64,000 bases of DNA. Source: Acinetobacter bouvetii DSM 14964 = CIP 107468 (GTDB lineage Bacteria; Pseudomonadota; Gammaproteobacteria; Pseudomonadales; Moraxellaceae). The stretch lies in the NCBI RefSeq assembly GCF_000368865.1, contig NZ_KB849725.1, positions 116,438 to 180,437 of the forward strand, in the 5' to 3' direction. Shown here one piece after another: positions 62,157-64,000 of this stretch. Numbering within the stretch: the stretch's first letter is position 1; each line of letters starts with the position of its first letter. Under the pieces are notes generated by a model. That model was not told the origin of the DNA. It was given only the letters and a program-made list of their open reading frames with translations, and searched no databases. The position numbers and the translations under genes are program-made.

Positions 62157-63110
62157 TTCCGCTGCTGCAGCGTCACCGCGGTACACCTTCACTTCCTGTA
62201 CTGGATAAGGAATAGAAACGCCGTGTTCATTGAAGGCATGAATCACGCGTTCCTGTACTTCACTGATCGAGTTGGCGGTCGTGGTTTCAGATGTATTCAC
62301 CCACCAGCGTACAGTTAAATTGATGGAGAAATCTGCCAGCGCGCTGACGTTGACGGTAAAGCCCGGCTGGCTCAAAATCGTGGTATCGCGGTCTAAAATT
62401 TTCAGCACAATATCTTTGGCTTTCTGCACATCATCTTCATAGCCAATGCCCACCACAAATTCACAGCGGCGGCGCGGATAAGCCGTATTGACGGTCACTG
62501 CGCTGGTATAAACAGTCGCGTTGGGAATGACAATGCGGCGGCCGTCCGGAGAACGCAGGAAGGTGGCGCGGATCTGAATGTCTTCCACCGTGCCTTCCAT
62601 GCCTGAAACAATAATGTCATCGCCAATTTTAAAAGGCTCGCTGAGTAAAATTAAAATGCCGGACAGCAGGTTTTGGAAGATATCTTTGAAGGCAAAACCG
62701 ATGGCAACCGAACCAATCCCCAGTGCGCTCATGAGCTGGCCCGGGGTAAAGCCCGGGATGGCAACGACCATCGCAATGAGGAAGCCAATAAAGATAATGG
62801 CGGAACTGCCGACACGGTTTAAAACTAAAACCAGGTTTTGTTTAGTATACGATTTTTCCGCCAGCGCCTTGCGTACAAATAATTTAAACAGCTTGGACAG
62901 CATGTAAAAAATAGCAAATACAAACAATGCGATACAGATGTAAGGCAGACGCTCCCAAAATCCCTCCATAAATTTATCGATGGTGCTGTAAGCGTCGTTA
63001 TATTTTGCAGTATGTTCAATTACAGTTTGCGCTGTTTTTTCAGTCGCTTCCTGCAAAAGCTGGGTGGTGCCTTGAGTGACGTCACTCAAGGCATTTTCTT
63101 TTTCAGCCAC
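62142..63110 (-). CDS. MscS-family mechanosensitive ion channel
   Basis: A 322-residue inner-membrane protein with an extended helical N-terminus of about 45 residues, then three transmembrane helices: ICIALFVFAIFYML, SAIIFIGFLIAMVVAI and the pore helix SALGIGSVAIGFAFKDIFQNLLSGILILL. The vestibule follows: SEPFKIGDDIIVSGMEGTVEDIQIRATFLRSPDGRRIVIPN. This is the standard small-channel MscS layout. Probably releases solutes on hypo-osmotic shock. Confidence 0.92.
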   Translation of the reverse strand: MAEKENALSDVTQGTTQLLQEATEKTAQTVIEHTAKYNDAYSTIDKFMEGFWERLPYICIALFVFAIFYMLSKLFKLFVRKALAEKSYTKQNLVLVLNRVGSSAIIFIGFLIAMVVAIPGFTPGQLMSALGIGSVAIGFAFKDIFQNLLSGILILLSEPFKIGDDIIVSGMEGTVEDIQIRATFLRSPDGRRIVIPNATVYTSAVTVNTAYPRRRCEFVVGIGYEDDVQKAKDIVLKILDRDTTILSQPGFTVNVSALADFSINLTVRWWVNTSETTTANSISEVQERVIHAFNEHGVSIPYPVQEVKVYRGDAAAAESAAK

Positions 63111-63222
63111 GGGGGTTCCGAATCTTTAACTAATTTTCAGCTATTTTGCCTGAACTTTTACGGAAAATTAAGCAACAAAATGCAGTGAAATGATATGTTT
63201 TATGCAATTTAGCATAAATGCA

Positions 63223-63804
63223 TTAAAAGTATGCAGTGCCTTTCTGCATCATTTCCTGCGGGGTTTCCAGCTCACCGCTGCCCATCATGTAAGACACCAG
63301 GCTGCCGGCTGAAAAAATGCTCAGAACAGCAATAATGATCATCAGCCATGCCAGCAGTTTTTCCCAAAATGCAGCTGGGCGCGGAGCGCCATAGCGGTTT
63401 AGGCCGGCGGTGCCAGGCGCCAGCAGCAGATACAGAATAAAAAATACATTGATGACCGGCAGCAGCATCAGCAGCATCATCCAGCCGGATTTGTCTAAAT
63501 CATGCAGGCGGCGCGCGGTAATGACGATATAAAAATACAGATAGAATACCAGCAGCGCGACATAGCCCAATCCCGCCATGCCGGTCAGCAGATCAGCAAA
63601 CTGACTGTTCAGGGTCATGGTGCTGAAATTAAAAATGCCAACCGCCAAGCTGAATGCAATAGAAGCAAAGAAGCTGAGCACATTTAAAAATGCGTACCAG
63701 CCAATAAAGCTTAAACGCCCAAAGCGGCCTCTGATAGACAGCGGGTGATCTGTTTCAGGGGCTGGATTGCGGGAAAAAAAAGGAGAGGAGTCTTGTGAAT
63801 TCAT
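63223..63804 (-). CDS. DUF805 membrane protein
   Basis: A 193-residue membrane protein. The N-terminal cytoplasmic RGRFGRLSFIGWYAFLNVL is the DUF805 signature, followed by helices around FASIAFSLAVGIFNF and VALLVFYLYFYIV, ARRLHDLDKSGWMMLLMLLPVIN and PGTAGLNRYGAP, then a fourth membrane segment near the C-terminus. Function unknown. Confidence 0.9.
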   Translation of the reverse strand: MNSQDSSPFFSRNPAPETDHPLSIRGRFGRLSFIGWYAFLNVLSFFASIAFSLAVGIFNFSTMTLNSQFADLLTGMAGLGYVALLVFYLYFYIVITARRLHDLDKSGWMMLLMLLPVINVFFILYLLLAPGTAGLNRYGAPRPAAFWEKLLAWLMIIIAVLSIFSAGSLVSYMMGSGELETPQEMMQKGTAYF

Positions 63805-63926
63805 GGGCTAAGCCAGCTGATAACTAAGTTATATTTAAGGGAGATGCTGTACGGATTTTCAGCATGATTATAAAACTAAAATATAAAATGCAAAAGAAAT
63901 GTTCGGATACGCAAATGAGACAGGAA

Positions 63927-63950
63927 AGGCTTGAATTTGATCTCAAGCCT
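63927..63950. terminator. Possible terminator near right edge
   Basis: Stem AGGCTTGA / TCAAGCCT with an 8-base loop, followed on the plus strand by ATGTTTT. It may end a gene outside the window. Confidence 0.4.
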
Positions 63951-64000
63951 ATGTTTTAAATAGAATGAACAAAATACGACCAAAGCAGGGTTGATCTGCT

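Overview
The window is a chromosomal segment of a gammaproteobacterium, almost certainly Acinetobacter. The evidence is the order gshB | murG-murC-ddlB-ftsQ-ftsA-ftsZ-lpxC | DUF721 | M23 peptidase | aceE-aceF, a pyruvate dehydrogenase E2 with three lipoyl domains, Acinetobacter-type outer-membrane beta-barrels, and moderate GC with many GTG/TTG starts. I see no rRNA, tRNA, CRISPR array, insertion sequence or integrase. Most of the window is core genome with short intergenic gaps.

Layout. 1-9.6 kb: argS (cut by the left edge), small membrane proteins and lipoproteins, gshA-dsbB, and two alpha/beta hydrolases. 9.9-22.8 kb: parE, DUF1877, a GNAT acetyltransferase, a Tsx-like channel, an HPF-family ribosome factor, an ankyrin protein, a beta-barrel, dsbD-gst, a GGDEF cyclase, an azoreductase, an HSL-type esterase, a DUF2147 protein and a YffB-type ArsC-like protein. 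22.8-28.1 kb is the most unusual part. It holds xthA/pyrE, an AT-rich islet that looks like a lysozyme-fold toxin with a membrane immunity protein beside a proteasome-like (Ntn) protein, and two noncoding loci that look like CsrB/RsmX/Y/Z-type regulatory RNAs. 28-32 kb: a catalase-like periplasmic protein, DUF3565, a pilin-like hybrid protein and gshB. 32.5-47 kb: the cell-wall/division cluster, lpxC, DUF721, a LytM-type peptidase and aceEF. 47-64 kb: a GDT1-type manganese exporter behind a yybP-ykoY riboswitch, a diiron MBL protein, guaB, glmM-pdxH-recJ, two paralogous porins, prfB with its programmed frameshift, an ArsR/old-yellow-enzyme pair, waaA, rsmE, an MscS channel and a DUF805 protein.

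The observation I rate highest is the pair of GGA-rich RNAs. One is on the minus strand at about 23155-23312, between xthA and the yffB-like gene. The other is on the plus strand at about 27897-28032, between the toxin islet and the catalase-like gene. Both carry many GGA triplets, several exposed as the loop of perfect short stems, and both have GGA in the loop of their own terminator hairpin. Both are preceded by a perfect palindrome with GTA-N10-TAC geometry, close to the GTAA-N8-TTAC core of the GacA upstream activating sequence of pseudomonads. Together they suggest a Gac/Rsm-type module that sequesters CsrA/RsmA.

Functional threads: peptidoglycan and envelope biogenesis (murG, murC, ddlB, glmM, lpxC, waaA, M23), division (ftsQAZ), thiol redox (gshA, gshB, dsbB, dsbD, GST, YffB-like), nucleotide synthesis (pyrE, guaB), translation (argS, prfB, rsmE, HPF) and DNA maintenance (parE, xthA, recJ).
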